Assembly (NCBI RefSeq): GCF_900113115.1
Contig: NZ_FOOF01000006.1
Location: 62,001-126,000 of the forward strand
Direction of reading: 5' to 3'
DNA from: Duganella sp. CF458
GTDB lineage: Bacteria; Pseudomonadota; Gammaproteobacteria; Burkholderiales; Burkholderiaceae_D
DNA: 64,000 nt
Position 1 is the stretch's first letter, and every line of letters starts with the position of its first letter. This document shows positions 8,394-17,365 of this stretch, in pieces. A model generated the notes under the pieces. The model made no database searches, was not told the DNA's origin, and saw nothing but the letters and a program-made list of their open reading frames with translations. The translations under genes were made by a program, and so were the position numbers.

Positions 8394-9355
8394 GGAAGCT
8401 TGATCTCCGGTTCGCTGCGCTTGAACGGCCATTTGCGGTTCAGCTCATTGATCATCTGTTCGACCTTGCGCAGGTTGGCGTCGACTTCTGCGCGCAGGGA
8501 GCTCAGATCCTGCGTTGCCTCGCGCGTGTTGGCGCCGACGGCCTGCGCTTCCACCAGCACCGCATCGAGCTTCTTCAGCGAATTGCGCGCATCTGCCAGC
8601 AGCGCATTCAACTGCTGCACCGCCGCCTGCGTATCGTTGGCCAGGCCTTTGTCGCCGAACACGCGCCTGTCGGCATTGCCCACCAGGCTATCGGCCTTGA
8701 CCACCAGCGAATTGGCATTGCGCAGCAGCTCGCGCGCTTTCTGGTCTTCGCCTGCCAGCACGCCGAGTGCGCCGCCGGGGCCATTCAGTTTCTCGGTCAC
8801 GCCTTGCACATTGCGCAGGCTGCTGCCGAGGGCGGATTCTTCCGCCGTCAACGCCGCCAGGTTGTTCAGCAAATCCTTGGCCGATTGCAGCAGGCGCGGA
8901 ATTTCGGCCGCCATATCGCCCACCAGCAGCGCGCGTTCGGCGTTGGGGGGCAGGGGCGGATCGGCCGGGATACCGGTGAATGCGCGCAGCTTGGCGCCGC
9001 CCACCAGGCTCTTTTCCAGCGTGAAGATACTGGTGGTGCGCAGCCAGTGCGCGTCCTTGCTCGGCACGTCGACCAGGATGCGCGCCTTGCCGTCCTGCGC
9101 CAGTTCGATGCGCTGCACACGGCCGATCGGGAAGCCGGCGAAGGTGACGTCCATGCCGACCGTCACGCCTTCGGAATCGTCGGCGGTCAACACCAGCCTT
9201 TGCGTCGGCTCGAAAGCGCCGCGCGCGTACATCAGGTAAATGATCGCACCCAGCACCAGGCCAACCAGCAGCACCAGCAGGGCCACCGCCTTGGCTTCCG
9301 CGTTGTGGATCGGCGCCGTTTCGGGGCCGGAAACAGGGGGAGTCGTTTCGCTCAT
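8390..9355 (-). CDS. MlaD/MCE-family lipid transport protein
   Basis: 321 residues: a short cytoplasmic N-terminus, one transmembrane helix (about residues 23-43, AVALLVLLVGLVLGAIIYLMY) and one MCE domain (LTADDSEGVTVGMDVTFAGFPIGRVQRIEL). A long helical C-terminal part (about residues 150-310) has heptad-like Leu/Asn/Asp content and probably forms a coiled coil or channel in the periplasm. MCE proteins bind phospholipids or other hydrophobic molecules and pair with MlaE permeases. The gene follows the permease gene by four bases and is translationally coupled to the lipoprotein gene. Confidence 0.85.
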   Translation of the reverse strand: MSETTPPVSGPETAPIHNAEAKAVALLVLLVGLVLGAIIYLMYARGAFEPTQRLVLTADDSEGVTVGMDVTFAGFPIGRVQRIELAQDGKARILVDVPSKDAHWLRTTSIFTLEKSLVGGAKLRAFTGIPADPPLPPNAERALLVGDMAAEIPRLLQSAKDLLNNLAALTAEESALGSSLRNVQGVTEKLNGPGGALGVLAGEDQKARELLRNANSLVVKADSLVGNADRRVFGDKGLANDTQAAVQQLNALLADARNSLKKLDAVLVEAQAVGANTREATQDLSSLRAEVDANLRKVEQMINELNRKWPFKRSEPEIKLP

Positions 9356-9359
9356 ATCG

Positions 9360-10127
9360 TCAATAATAATTACCCATCAGGGATGCCGCTTCCACCAGCA
9401 GGATCACGGAGAACATGCGCACCATGTCGGCCAGTCCGTGCGCCACGCCGATGCGCCGCAGCGGGCTGGAAGCACCGGTGTAGTAGGAAGAAGCCAGCGG
9501 GATCACAGATACGGCAAGGCTGAAAAATACCACCTTCAGCACCAGGATCAGGCAAACGGCCGGATTGAAGATCTGCCCCACCACGCGCGTATAACCGGGC
9601 AAGGCCCATGGCGTGAAGCCATACATCACCAGGTAGGTCAGCACCAGGGTCACCAGGCAGCTGACGGCAGCCAGCATCCACACCGCAAACACGCCGGCGG
9701 CGGCGCGCGGATAGAACTGGGTGCGTAGTGCGGCGCGGGCATCCGGTGCCTGGCCGGTCAGCCTTTGCTGCGCGAATTCGACGCCGGCGGGAAGGGTGGT
9801 GCGCAGCGCCACAAACAGCGCCGCGGTCAACGGCACCAGTTCCAGCACCAGCACCCGCACCACCATTTCCAGCGCATAGCGCGACAGGCCGTAGCTGGCC
9901 GAGGTGACCACTACGATGCGGATGATGACAAGGCTGATCAGCGCGCAGAGCACGGAAAACCAGGCCAGGTTGACGGTGGTGGCGACGACGATCTGCTCGG
10001 ACAGCATGCGCCGGTTATCGCGCCGGTAGCTGGAGGGCGCCATGGCGCGCGTCAGCAGCAGTGCGGCGAACTGCAGTAGCTGCCACCAACTGGTCAGCCA
10101 TGCGATTGCAGAGCGGTGAGCGTTCAT
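9360..10127 (-). CDS. MlaE-family ABC permease
   Basis: 255 residues with about five to six membrane helices and the MlaE-type core (LELVPLTAALFVALRTTLPAGVE, the counterpart of ELGPVLTALMVAGR). The C-terminal segment DMVRMFSVILLVEAASLMGNYY follows a polar loop. In Mla-type importers/exporters two MlaE subunits bind two ATPase subunits and an MCE ring. No ATPase gene is next to this permease, which is unusual. The core motif is divergent from E. coli MlaE, so the transported lipid cannot be inferred. Confidence 0.8.
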   Translation of the reverse strand: MNAHRSAIAWLTSWWQLLQFAALLLTRAMAPSSYRRDNRRMLSEQIVVATTVNLAWFSVLCALISLVIIRIVVVTSASYGLSRYALEMVVRVLVLELVPLTAALFVALRTTLPAGVEFAQQRLTGQAPDARAALRTQFYPRAAAGVFAVWMLAAVSCLVTLVLTYLVMYGFTPWALPGYTRVVGQIFNPAVCLILVLKVVFFSLAVSVIPLASSYYTGASSPLRRIGVAHGLADMVRMFSVILLVEAASLMGNYY

Positions 10128-10175
10128 TTCGGCATACTAGCACTAAGGATGACCTATGGTGTATCGTACTATGTT

Positions 10176-13049
10176 ATGAAACTACTAAAACTGCTGCTGG
10201 CAGCGACCCTGGTGTGCTGCACTTTTGTGACTTCCGCCGCGCCCGATCCCAATACGCCGCTGCCGCTTGATCCCCAGATCAAGACCGGCAAGCTGGCGAA
10301 CGGCCTGACTTACTATATCCAGCAGAACCGGCGCCCGGAAAAGCGCGTGGAACTGCGCCTGGTGGTGAAGGCGGGTTCGGTGCTGGAAGACGAGGACCAG
10401 CTTGGCCTGGCCCACTTTACCGAGCACATGGCCTTCAACGGTTCCGCCCATTTCAAGCGCCACGAACTGATTTCCTGGCTGCAGTCGGTGGGCGTGAAAT
10501 TCGGCGCCGACCTGAATGCCTACACCAGCTTTGACGAAACGGTGTATATGCTGCCGATTCCGGTCGAGAAAAAGGAAAACCTGGACAAGGGCCTGTTGGT
10601 ACTGGAAGACTGGGCGCAGGGTGTGACGTTCAACGATGCCGACGTCGAAAGCGAGCGCGGCATCGTGCTGGAAGAACTGCGCCTGGGGAAAGGCGCGACC
10701 GACCGCATGAACAAGGTGCTGCTGCCGAATATCTTCAACGGTTCGCTGTATGCGCGCCGGCTGCCGATCGGCAAGGAGGAGGTACTGAAGTCCTTCAAGC
10801 CGGACGCGATCCGGCGCTTCTATAAGGACTGGTACCGCCCGGATCTCATGGCGGTGATCGTAGTGGGCGACGTCGATCCGAGCGAGGCGGAGCGCCTGGT
10901 TATCAGCCATTTCTCGAAGCTGGTCAATCCGGCCAAACCGCGCCAGCGCATTTATCCGCCAATCCCGGAGCGCAAGAAGTCGGAAGCCATCGTGGTGACC
11001 GACCGCGAAGCGCCGTCCAACCTGGTGACGATCCGCTACCCCTTCATGGAGCGCACGGAGTCGAAGACAGTCGGCGAATACCGCACCCGCATGGTGGAAT
11101 TGCTGTCGGCCGCCATGCTGAGCCAGCGCATCGCCGAACTGTCGCAGCAATCCAATCCGCCTTTCCTGCAAGGCTATAGCAATATGTCCAAGGCGGTGCA
11201 CGGCTACCAGGCGTTCGTATCGAGCGCCGTGGTGGGCAAGGCCGGCGCGTTGCCGGCCATCCGCGCCGTGGTGGAGGAGGGCGAACGCGCCCGCCAGCTT
11301 GGCTTCAGCGCGGCGGAGCTGGAGCGCGCCAAGAAGAACATGATGCGCTTCATGGAAAACCTGTACAACGAGCGTGACAAGTCCGATTCCTCGACCTATG
11401 TGAGCGAGTTCACCCGTCATTTCCTCGATGGCGAATCGATGCCGGGCATCGAGAACGAATACGGCTATTACAAGGACTTGCTGCCGGGCGTAACGCTGGA
11501 GGAGGTCAACGCCCAGGTGCGCAGCGCGATCCCGGTCGGCCAGAAGAAGCTTGTCATCTTCATGGGCAACGACAAGTCGGGCACCGTGGTGCCGCAGGCG
11601 GCGCAGATGCTGGCCACCGTGGAGGAAGCCGAAAAGGCCACCGTGTCGGCGCACCAGGAAAAGGCGCTGGCTGCCAGCCTGATGGCGCAGCCGCCCAAGG
11701 CCGGCCGCATCGTCAAGGAAACGGCCGACAAGCTGCTGGGCACCACCGAGCTGCTGCTGTCGAACGGCGTGAAGGTCGTGCTGAAGCCGACCGATTTCAA
11801 GAACGACCAGGTGCTGATGACGTCTACCCGTTTCGGCGGGCAGTCGCTGGCGGAAGAGGGCGACATCGTCAATGCACGCTATGCCACGGCCATCCTGGCC
11901 AGCATGGGCGTCAACGGTTATACGCCGCTGGAACTGCAGAAGATCCTGGCCGGCCGCAGTGTGCGTTCGGCCTTTGCCCTCGGCGGCGTGGCGGAAGGTT
12001 ACGGCGGCGGCTCCAGCAGCGGCGACGTGGAAACCATGCTGCAGCTGGCCTATCTGCAAATGACGCAGCCGCGCCGCGACCAGGCGCTGTTCGACATCTT
12101 CATCGACAAGCAGCAGGAGCAGGCGCGCAACGCGCAGGCTCGCCCCGAGGCGGTGTTGACGGATACCGTGCGCACCACCATGTACGGCAACCATCCCCGT
12201 ATCGGCCTGACGCCGCGACCGGAGGAACTGGACGGCATCCGCCTGGACCGTGTGATGGCGCTGCAGAAAGAGCGCATGTCCAGCGCCTATGGCATGACTT
12301 TCTTCCTGGTCGGCAGCTTTGAGCTGGCGAAAATCAAACCGCTGGTCGCGACCTACCTGGGCGGCCTGCCGGCGGCGAAAATCGCTACCGAGTACAAGGA
12401 CCGCCATATGCGCCCCGTGCGCGGCGTGGTGAAGAAGGAAGTGCGCCGGGGCCGCGAGCAAAAGAGCCAGGTCAGCATCTCCTTCACAGGCGCAGCCAAT
12501 TACAACGAAGTCGAGCAATTGCGCCTGCGCGCGCTGGTCGAGATCATGCAGATCAAGGCAACCGAAGCCTTGCGTGAACAGCGTGGCCTGGTCTATACCG
12601 CGAACATCTCGGGCGGCATGGCGCGCCACCCTTACGCCAGCTACTTCGTCAATGTCGGCTTGCCGACCGCGCCTGAAAACGTTGACAAGGCGATCGAAGC
12701 CACCTTTGCCGAAGTGCGCAAGCTGCAGGAGAAGGGGCCGGAGGAGGCCGACCTGGCCAAGGTCAAGGAGAACTGGACCAGCAACTACCGCAAGGCCCTG
12801 CGTGAAAACGGCTGGTGGATCGTCAACCTGCAGCAAGCGCTGGTCAACGGGATCGACCCCAAGCTGCTGCTGCGCCAGAACGAAATGATCGCCAGCCTGA
12901 CGGTGGCGGACGTGCAGGCAGCGGCCAGGCGCTATTTCGACTTCAACAATTATGTGCAGGTGGTGATGCACCCGGCCGAAAACAAACCGGAAACCAAGGC
13001 GGACGCAAAGCCGGAGGCCTCCGCCGAAGCTGCTAAACTCGCGGATTGA
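10176..13049 (+). CDS. M16-family zinc metallopeptidase, periplasmic, PqqL-like
   Basis: 957 residues from the ATG at 10176, chosen because it gives a clean Sec signal (MKLLKLLLAATLVCCTFVTSA then APD). The inverted zinc motif HFTEH sits at residues 80-84 (H80, E83, H84), and the third ligand Glu is at 160 (ESERGIVLEELR), the family spacing of 76. Later M16 C-type domains follow (KVVLKPTDFKNDQV, then EQRGLVYTANISGG), giving the four-lobed clam-shell size of pitrilysin/PqqL. It probably degrades peptides in the periplasm. The tail is charged and Lys/Glu/Ala-rich. A single start upstream at 10116 is unlikely. Confidence 0.9.
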   Translation: MKLLKLLLAATLVCCTFVTSAAPDPNTPLPLDPQIKTGKLANGLTYYIQQNRRPEKRVELRLVVKAGSVLEDEDQLGLAHFTEHMAFNGSAHFKRHELISWLQSVGVKFGADLNAYTSFDETVYMLPIPVEKKENLDKGLLVLEDWAQGVTFNDADVESERGIVLEELRLGKGATDRMNKVLLPNIFNGSLYARRLPIGKEEVLKSFKPDAIRRFYKDWYRPDLMAVIVVGDVDPSEAERLVISHFSKLVNPAKPRQRIYPPIPERKKSEAIVVTDREAPSNLVTIRYPFMERTESKTVGEYRTRMVELLSAAMLSQRIAELSQQSNPPFLQGYSNMSKAVHGYQAFVSSAVVGKAGALPAIRAVVEEGERARQLGFSAAELERAKKNMMRFMENLYNERDKSDSSTYVSEFTRHFLDGESMPGIENEYGYYKDLLPGVTLEEVNAQVRSAIPVGQKKLVIFMGNDKSGTVVPQAAQMLATVEEAEKATVSAHQEKALAASLMAQPPKAGRIVKETADKLLGTTELLLSNGVKVVLKPTDFKNDQVLMTSTRFGGQSLAEEGDIVNARYATAILASMGVNGYTPLELQKILAGRSVRSAFALGGVAEGYGGGSSSGDVETMLQLAYLQMTQPRRDQALFDIFIDKQQEQARNAQARPEAVLTDTVRTTMYGNHPRIGLTPRPEELDGIRLDRVMALQKERMSSAYGMTFFLVGSFELAKIKPLVATYLGGLPAAKIATEYKDRHMRPVRGVVKKEVRRGREQKSQVSISFTGAANYNEVEQLRLRALVEIMQIKATEALREQRGLVYTANISGGMARHPYASYFVNVGLPTAPENVDKAIEATFAEVRKLQEKGPEEADLAKVKENWTSNYRKALRENGWWIVNLQQALVNGIDPKLLLRQNEMIASLTVADVQAAARRYFDFNNYVQVVMHPAENKPETKADAKPEASAEAAKLAD

Positions 13050-13072
13050 GCGACATTCTTGAATTGTTTTAA

Positions 13073-13978
13073 ATGCATGGTTTCCGTCCCGACCTGGCGC
13101 GCTGGCGCCAGCTCCCATCGCCTGCCTGGCTGGCGCGCCTGCTTGAAGGCGTGCCCGTACTCGCAGCGCCGGGCGGGGCGTGGCGCCTGTTTGAAGTAGG
13201 CTGCGACAGCCTCGCCTCCTACCAGTCCGGCCATATTCCGGGCGCCGGCTACATCGATACCAACCGCCTTGAGCGGCAGCCGCTATGGAACAAGGTGTCC
13301 GACGATGCCTTGCTGGCGCTGCTGCTGGAAAACGGTATCTGCCATGACACCACCGTGATCCTGTACGGCCGCAGCTCGCTGGCCGCCGCCCGCGCCGCCC
13401 ACCTCATGCTGTACGCCGGCGTAGCCGACGTGCGCCTGCTCGATGGCGGCTTTGAAGGCTGGCAGCGTGCCGGTCATGCGCTGGAACGGGGCGCCGGCCC
13501 CTTGCCCCGGGCCGCGGCAAGCTTTGGGGCGCAATTCCCGGCGCGGCCCGACTTCCTGATCGACACCGCGCAGGCGCGCGAGCTGTTGCAACAGCCGGAC
13601 GGCGCCCTGGTCAGCATCCGCACCTGGCAGGAGCACGTCGGCGCCACCTCCGGCTACAGTTATATCGATGCGCGCGGTGATATCCCCGGCGCGCTTTGGG
13701 GCCGGGCCGGCAAGGATGGCGATGTGCACAGCATGAGTGAATACCAGCACGCTGACGGAACGATGAGACATACGGCGGAAATCAGTGCCCTATGGCGCCA
13801 GGCGGGGATTGAGCCCGGCCAGCGTACCGCTTTCTACTGCGGTACCGGCTGGCGGGCTTCGCTGGCATTTTTCTATGCCTGGTTGATGGATTGGGAGCGC
13901 ATCAGCGTCTACGACGGCGGCTGGTGCGAATGGAGCCGGATCAATCCGCCTGCATCATGTAGCGGATCGCGGCCCTGA
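13073..13978 (+). CDS. Two-domain rhodanese-type sulfurtransferase
   Basis: 301 residues, two rhodanese domains. The second has the active-site loop YCGTGWRAS with catalytic C256; this loop type is that of E. coli YnjE rather than the CRKGVT or CGSGVT loops of thiosulfate or mercaptopyruvate sulfurtransferases. The first domain loop is YGRSSLAAAR and lacks Cys, so it is structural. It begins 23 bases after the protease gene. The last 38 bases overlap the convergent cytochrome gene, so the C-terminal extension (RINPPASCSGSRP) may not be conserved. Confidence 0.85.
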   Translation: MHGFRPDLARWRQLPSPAWLARLLEGVPVLAAPGGAWRLFEVGCDSLASYQSGHIPGAGYIDTNRLERQPLWNKVSDDALLALLLENGICHDTTVILYGRSSLAAARAAHLMLYAGVADVRLLDGGFEGWQRAGHALERGAGPLPRAAASFGAQFPARPDFLIDTAQARELLQQPDGALVSIRTWQEHVGATSGYSYIDARGDIPGALWGRAGKDGDVHSMSEYQHADGTMRHTAEISALWRQAGIEPGQRTAFYCGTGWRASLAFFYAWLMDWERISVYDGGWCEWSRINPPASCSGSRP

Positions 13979-14255
13979 GCTGTTCGGCGTTGAGCTCCGG
14001 CTTGCCGCCGCGGGCCGGCATCGCACCCACCCCTTGCACAGCATTGCGCACCAGGCCGTCCAGGCCTCCTGCGCGCGCCATGCGCTCACGCCACTCCTTC
14101 TGGTCGCCAAGTTTCGGCGAACTGACCATCACGTTTTCGCTGGCATGGCAGGCAATGCAGACGGACTCGTACACTGTGCGGCCTGTGGTTTGCGCAGCAG
14201 CCGTGGAAGCTGCCAGCAGCCCAAAAGCTGCCAGCAGGGCGCTTGCCAGGCGCAT
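13941..14255 (-). CDS. Small periplasmic c-type cytochrome (c5-like)
   Basis: 104 residues with a Sec signal (MRLASALLAAFGLLAASTAAAQ), one haem-binding motif CIACH (C33, C36, H37) and a likely axial Met79 in GAMPARGG. The size and the MPARGG loop fit class I cytochromes of the c5/c555 type that pass electrons in the periplasm. It is two bases downstream of the isochorismatase-like gene, so they are probably co-transcribed, although no functional link is obvious. Confidence 0.9.
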   Translation of the reverse strand: MRLASALLAAFGLLAASTAAAQTTGRTVYESVCIACHASENVMVSSPKLGDQKEWRERMARAGGLDGLVRNAVQGVGAMPARGGKPELNAEQLRAAIRYMMQAD

Positions 14256-14257
14256 GC

Positions 14258-14968
14258 TTACTTCCTGCCTTCCTTGGCGTTGAACATTTCCTTGGCGTAG
14301 ACGATGCCCAGGCCATAACCGCCGCCGTGTTCAGAGGCGATCTTCATGACGGGAGCGTAGGTCTCGCCGCGGGCCCAGTCGCGCTGCAGTTCCAATATGT
14401 ACTGCAGCCAGGTCACGGGATGGGCGCCTGCTTGCACCATACGCTGTACGGCCATGTCATGGGCTTCCTTGCTGACGCCACCCGAAGCGTCGGTCACGAT
14501 GTACACCTCGTAGCCCTGGTCGATGGCGGACAGCACCGGCTGCACCAGGCATACCTCGGTCCACAGCGCCGCCATCACCACCTTTTTGTGGCCGTTCTTC
14601 TGGACCTCATCGACCACGCGCTGGTCTTCCCAGGTGTTCATGCTGGTGCGGTCGATCGGCGCCTGCCCAGGAAACACCGCTTGCAGTTCAGGGAAGATCG
14701 GACCGCTGAAGGACTTGGCGGCGACGGTGGTAAGGATGGTTGGCACCTTGAAGGTCTTGGCTGCCTTGGCCAGGCCGGTCACGTTGTTGCGCAGTTCTGC
14801 GATGTCGATGGAACGCGTCGCGAAAGCCATTTGCGGCTGGTGGTCGATCAGTACCAGGGTGTGGTTCGTTGGCGTGAGCAGTTGTTTGGCTGGTGGCGCG
14901 GCGTGCGCACTGGCGCTGAATGCGAGGATGACTGGCAGTGCTGCTTTGATCAGGGATTTGAAGTTCAC
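14258..14968 (-). CDS. Secreted isochorismatase-family (YcaC-like) hydrolase
   Basis: 236 residues with a signal peptide (MNFKSLIKAALPVILAFSASAHA). The family triad is visible as D42 (LVLIDHQ), a Lys at 128/129 (GHKKVVMAALW) and the nucleophile C140 (TEVC). The middle contains MNTWEDQRV, typical of the YcaC branch, whose substrates are unknown. Export to the periplasm is less common for this family. It is divergent from a LysR gene across a 96-base region with operator-like dyads, so the LysR protein probably controls it. Confidence 0.85.
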   Translation of the reverse strand: MNFKSLIKAALPVILAFSASAHAAPPAKQLLTPTNHTLVLIDHQPQMAFATRSIDIAELRNNVTGLAKAAKTFKVPTILTTVAAKSFSGPIFPELQAVFPGQAPIDRTSMNTWEDQRVVDEVQKNGHKKVVMAALWTEVCLVQPVLSAIDQGYEVYIVTDASGGVSKEAHDMAVQRMVQAGAHPVTWLQYILELQRDWARGETYAPVMKIASEHGGGYGLGIVYAKEMFNAKEGRK

Positions 14969-15021
14969 AGTGTGCTCCTTGTTGTGGGGGTTGCGATGGA
15001 GTGAACTTTAATAAATCCGGG

Positions 15022-15063
15022 TTGCGTAATAAACTGGTAAATGTGCAAATGATATTTACGCAA
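15022..15063. promoter_or_regulatory. Candidate LysR operator between divergent genes
   Basis: Two nested inverted repeats: TTGCGTAA (15022-15029) with TTACGCAA (15056-15063), and GTAAAT (15037-15042) with ATTTAC (15054-15059), the latter with an 11-base centre as in the T-N11-A LysR box. The outer right arm ends one base before the LysR ATG at 15065. The position fits autorepression together with control of the divergent hydrolase gene. The repeats are seen directly; binding is inferred. Confidence 0.6.
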
Positions 15064-15064
15064 A

Positions 15065-15952
15065 ATGGAACAATATGACCTGACCGACCTGCGCGCCTTC
15101 ATCACCGTGGTGGAAAGCGGCAGTTTTGTGCGGGCGGCCGAACAGCTTGCAGTCAGCACTGCCGCCATCAGCCGCCGCATCGCCACGCTGGAGGCTGCAC
15201 TTGGGAGCCAACTGATCACCCGCACCACGCGCCGCAACGACATCACCGATGCCGGTCGCGCCTTCCATGCCGATGCGCAGGCCGTGTTTCAGCTGCTGGA
15301 CGAGGCGCATGACCGCGTGCGCCAGGGCCAGGACAGCGCCAGCGGCATGCTGCGCGTTGCCGCGCCGCTCAGCTTCGGTATCCAGAAAGTGGCGCCGGTG
15401 CTGCCGGCCTTCATGCAGCGCCATCCCGACCTGAAAGTGCAGTTGCTGCTGGAAGACCGTACCACCGACCTGCATGCGGAATCGATCGACCTCGCGCTGC
15501 GGATCGGCTTCCTGCGCGATTCCTCGCTGGTGGCCACGCGCATCGGTACAGTCGGCCGCGTGTTTGCCGCGTCGCCCGGCTACCTGCGGCGTGCCGGCAA
15601 GCCGCGGACCTTGGCGGGACTGCGTGGCCACTCGGTGTTAAATTACAGTCTGCTCAGCGTGCGTGAAGAATGGGGCCGCCTGATCGGCGAACCGGGCGGG
15701 CAGCTCGACCTGAACGTGCCGCTGGCGGCCAATAATGCGGAAGCGCTGGCCGAATGCGCGATCCAGGGCATGGGCCTTGTGCTTCTGCCGGAATTCGTGC
15801 TGGCGCCGGCGCTGGCCGACGGCCGCCTGGTGCAATTGCTGCCCGACGCCAGTCCGGAGCCTTTCGGCCTGTTTGCGGTGCGGCCTTCGCGCCATTTCAC
15901 GCCGGCCAGGCTGCGGCTGTTCATCGACTATTTGCGGGAGTGTGGTTTCTAA
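15065..15952 (+). CDS. LysR-family transcriptional regulator
   Basis: 295 residues: N-terminal winged HTH (LTDLRAFITVVESGSFVRAA, then STAAISRRIATLEAALGSQL) and a C-terminal periplasmic-binding-like effector domain (SGMLRVAAPLSFGIQKVAPVL, VATRIGTVGRVFAASPGYL). The overall look is that of the CrgA/DsdC-type regulators common in proteobacteria. It lies divergent from the isochorismatase-like gene and 12 bases before the P450 gene in the same direction, so either could be a target. The effector is unknown. Confidence 0.92.
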   Translation: MEQYDLTDLRAFITVVESGSFVRAAEQLAVSTAAISRRIATLEAALGSQLITRTTRRNDITDAGRAFHADAQAVFQLLDEAHDRVRQGQDSASGMLRVAAPLSFGIQKVAPVLPAFMQRHPDLKVQLLLEDRTTDLHAESIDLALRIGFLRDSSLVATRIGTVGRVFAASPGYLRRAGKPRTLAGLRGHSVLNYSLLSVREEWGRLIGEPGGQLDLNVPLAANNAEALAECAIQGMGLVLLPEFVLAPALADGRLVQLLPDASPEPFGLFAVRPSRHFTPARLRLFIDYLRECGF

Positions 15953-15964
15953 AAGAGGTGCAGC

Positions 15965-17326
15965 ATGGAACACCTGCCTGGCCCCGCCGGCTTGCCGCTG
16001 GTAGGGAATGTTGGAATCGATACGGCCCATTTCCACCAGAAGCTGGAACAGTGGGCGCGCGAGTACGGCCCGATTTACCGCATGCGGCTGATGGACCGTC
16101 GCTTCGTGGTCACCAGCCGGCATGCCGATATCGCGCAGATCCTGCACGACCGCCCCGACCAATGGCGGCGTTCGCGGCGCGTCGCCAGCATCCTCGAGGA
16201 AGCGGCGGCGGTGGGCGTGTTTGCGGCCGAGGGCGAGGAGTGGCGCCGCCAGCGCAAGCTGGTGATGCATGCCCTCACGCCGGAGGTCATCAACCGCTTC
16301 CATCCCAAGCTCTCGGCCATGTCCGAACGACTGCGCGCGCGCTGGCAGGCAGCGGCCGAAGCAGGGCAGCCGCAACGCCTGCTGCGCGACCTGAAGGCCT
16401 TCGCGCTCGACGTCGCGATCGGCATGGCGATGGGGCAGGACCAGGACATGCTGCAGCACGAGGATAATCCGCTGCAGCAGGATATCGAATTCGTGTTCAC
16501 CCAGGTGGCGCGCCGCCTGGTGGCGCCGGTGCCATACTGGCGCACCATCAAGCTGCCGGCAGACCATGCCACGGAGGCGGCGGGATTGCGGATTCGCGCC
16601 GCGGTCGATGGCTTCGTTGCAGATGCGCGGGGGCGCATGGCTGCCAACCCGGTCCTGCACGACAAGCCGTCCAATTTGCTGGAAGCGATGCTGGCGGCGG
16701 CGGATATTCCCGGTTCCGGCATCAGCGACGAGATGGTGCGGGCCAACGCGATCATCATGGTGTTCGCCGGCGAAGACACGACGGCCAACACCATCGCCTG
16801 GCTGCTTCACCTGTTGTCGTGCAACCCGCAAGCCGCTGCGCGGCTGGCCGAAGAAGCCGATGCCTCGGCCAATCCCGCGCAGATGCCTTATCTCGACGCC
16901 TGCGTGCAGGAAGCCATGCGTCTCAAGCCCGTGGCGCCGATCCTGGGTGCCGAAGCCGTGCACGACGTGGCGCTGGACGGCGTGCAGGTACCGGCCGGCA
17001 CCGTGGCCTTCATGCTGCTGCGCCATGCCTTCGAGCACGAAGTGCCGTTGCCGGATGGCGCCGAGTTCCGGCCCGAACGCTGGCTCGACCCCGCCATGAA
17101 GGAAAAATTCAACGACCCCGCGCGCAAGATGCTGCCGTTTGGCGGCGGGCCGCGTTTCTGCCCCGGTCGTTACCTGGCGATGAGCGAAATCCGCATGCTG
17201 GTGTCGATGGTGGCGCGTTGCTTCACTATCGAGACGGTGCCCGGCGCGCCTCCGGCCGAGGAGATATTCACCTTCACCATGACGCCAAGCGCCTTGCCGG
17301 TGCTATTGCGGCCGCGCACCCTGTGA
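15965..17326 (+). CDS. Cytochrome P450
   Basis: 453 residues with all hallmarks: proline-rich start (LPGPAGLPLVGN), I-helix AGEDTT at 268-273, ExxR in VQEAMRLKP, and the haem loop FGGGPRFCPGR with ligand C399. It inserts oxygen into an unknown substrate and needs an electron donor, which is not encoded in the window. The length and the Pro-Gly-Pro start resemble CYP families with long fatty-acid- or terpene-like substrates, but the family cannot be named without alignment. AGGTGCAGC before the ATG gives a weak Shine-Dalgarno. Confidence 0.95.
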   Translation: MEHLPGPAGLPLVGNVGIDTAHFHQKLEQWAREYGPIYRMRLMDRRFVVTSRHADIAQILHDRPDQWRRSRRVASILEEAAAVGVFAAEGEEWRRQRKLVMHALTPEVINRFHPKLSAMSERLRARWQAAAEAGQPQRLLRDLKAFALDVAIGMAMGQDQDMLQHEDNPLQQDIEFVFTQVARRLVAPVPYWRTIKLPADHATEAAGLRIRAAVDGFVADARGRMAANPVLHDKPSNLLEAMLAAADIPGSGISDEMVRANAIIMVFAGEDTTANTIAWLLHLLSCNPQAAARLAEEADASANPAQMPYLDACVQEAMRLKPVAPILGAEAVHDVALDGVQVPAGTVAFMLLRHAFEHEVPLPDGAEFRPERWLDPAMKEKFNDPARKMLPFGGGPRFCPGRYLAMSEIRMLVSMVARCFTIETVPGAPPAEEIFTFTMTPSALPVLLRPRTL

Positions 17327-17342
17327 TAGGCTTGCAAGCCTA
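17327..17342. repeat. Perfect 16-bp palindrome after the P450 stop
   Basis: TAGGCTTGCAAGCCTA is its own reverse complement and starts at the base after the P450 stop codon, 24 bases before the next ATG. There is no T-tract on either side, so a simple intrinsic terminator is unlikely; an operator for the downstream SRPBCC gene is possible. Confidence 0.4.
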
Positions 17343-17365
17343 CCAATATTGACAATGGAGGCTGC

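Noticed and set aside
10185..13118. A 977-codon open frame antisense to the M16 protease gene
   Set aside because: It mirrors the real gene, whose HFTEH motif, signal peptide and domain order are clear; long antisense frames are expected at this GC content.
17349..17354. TTGACA as a -35 box before the SRPBCC gene
   Set aside because: It lies 17 bases before the ATG, leaving no room for a -10 box and start site.
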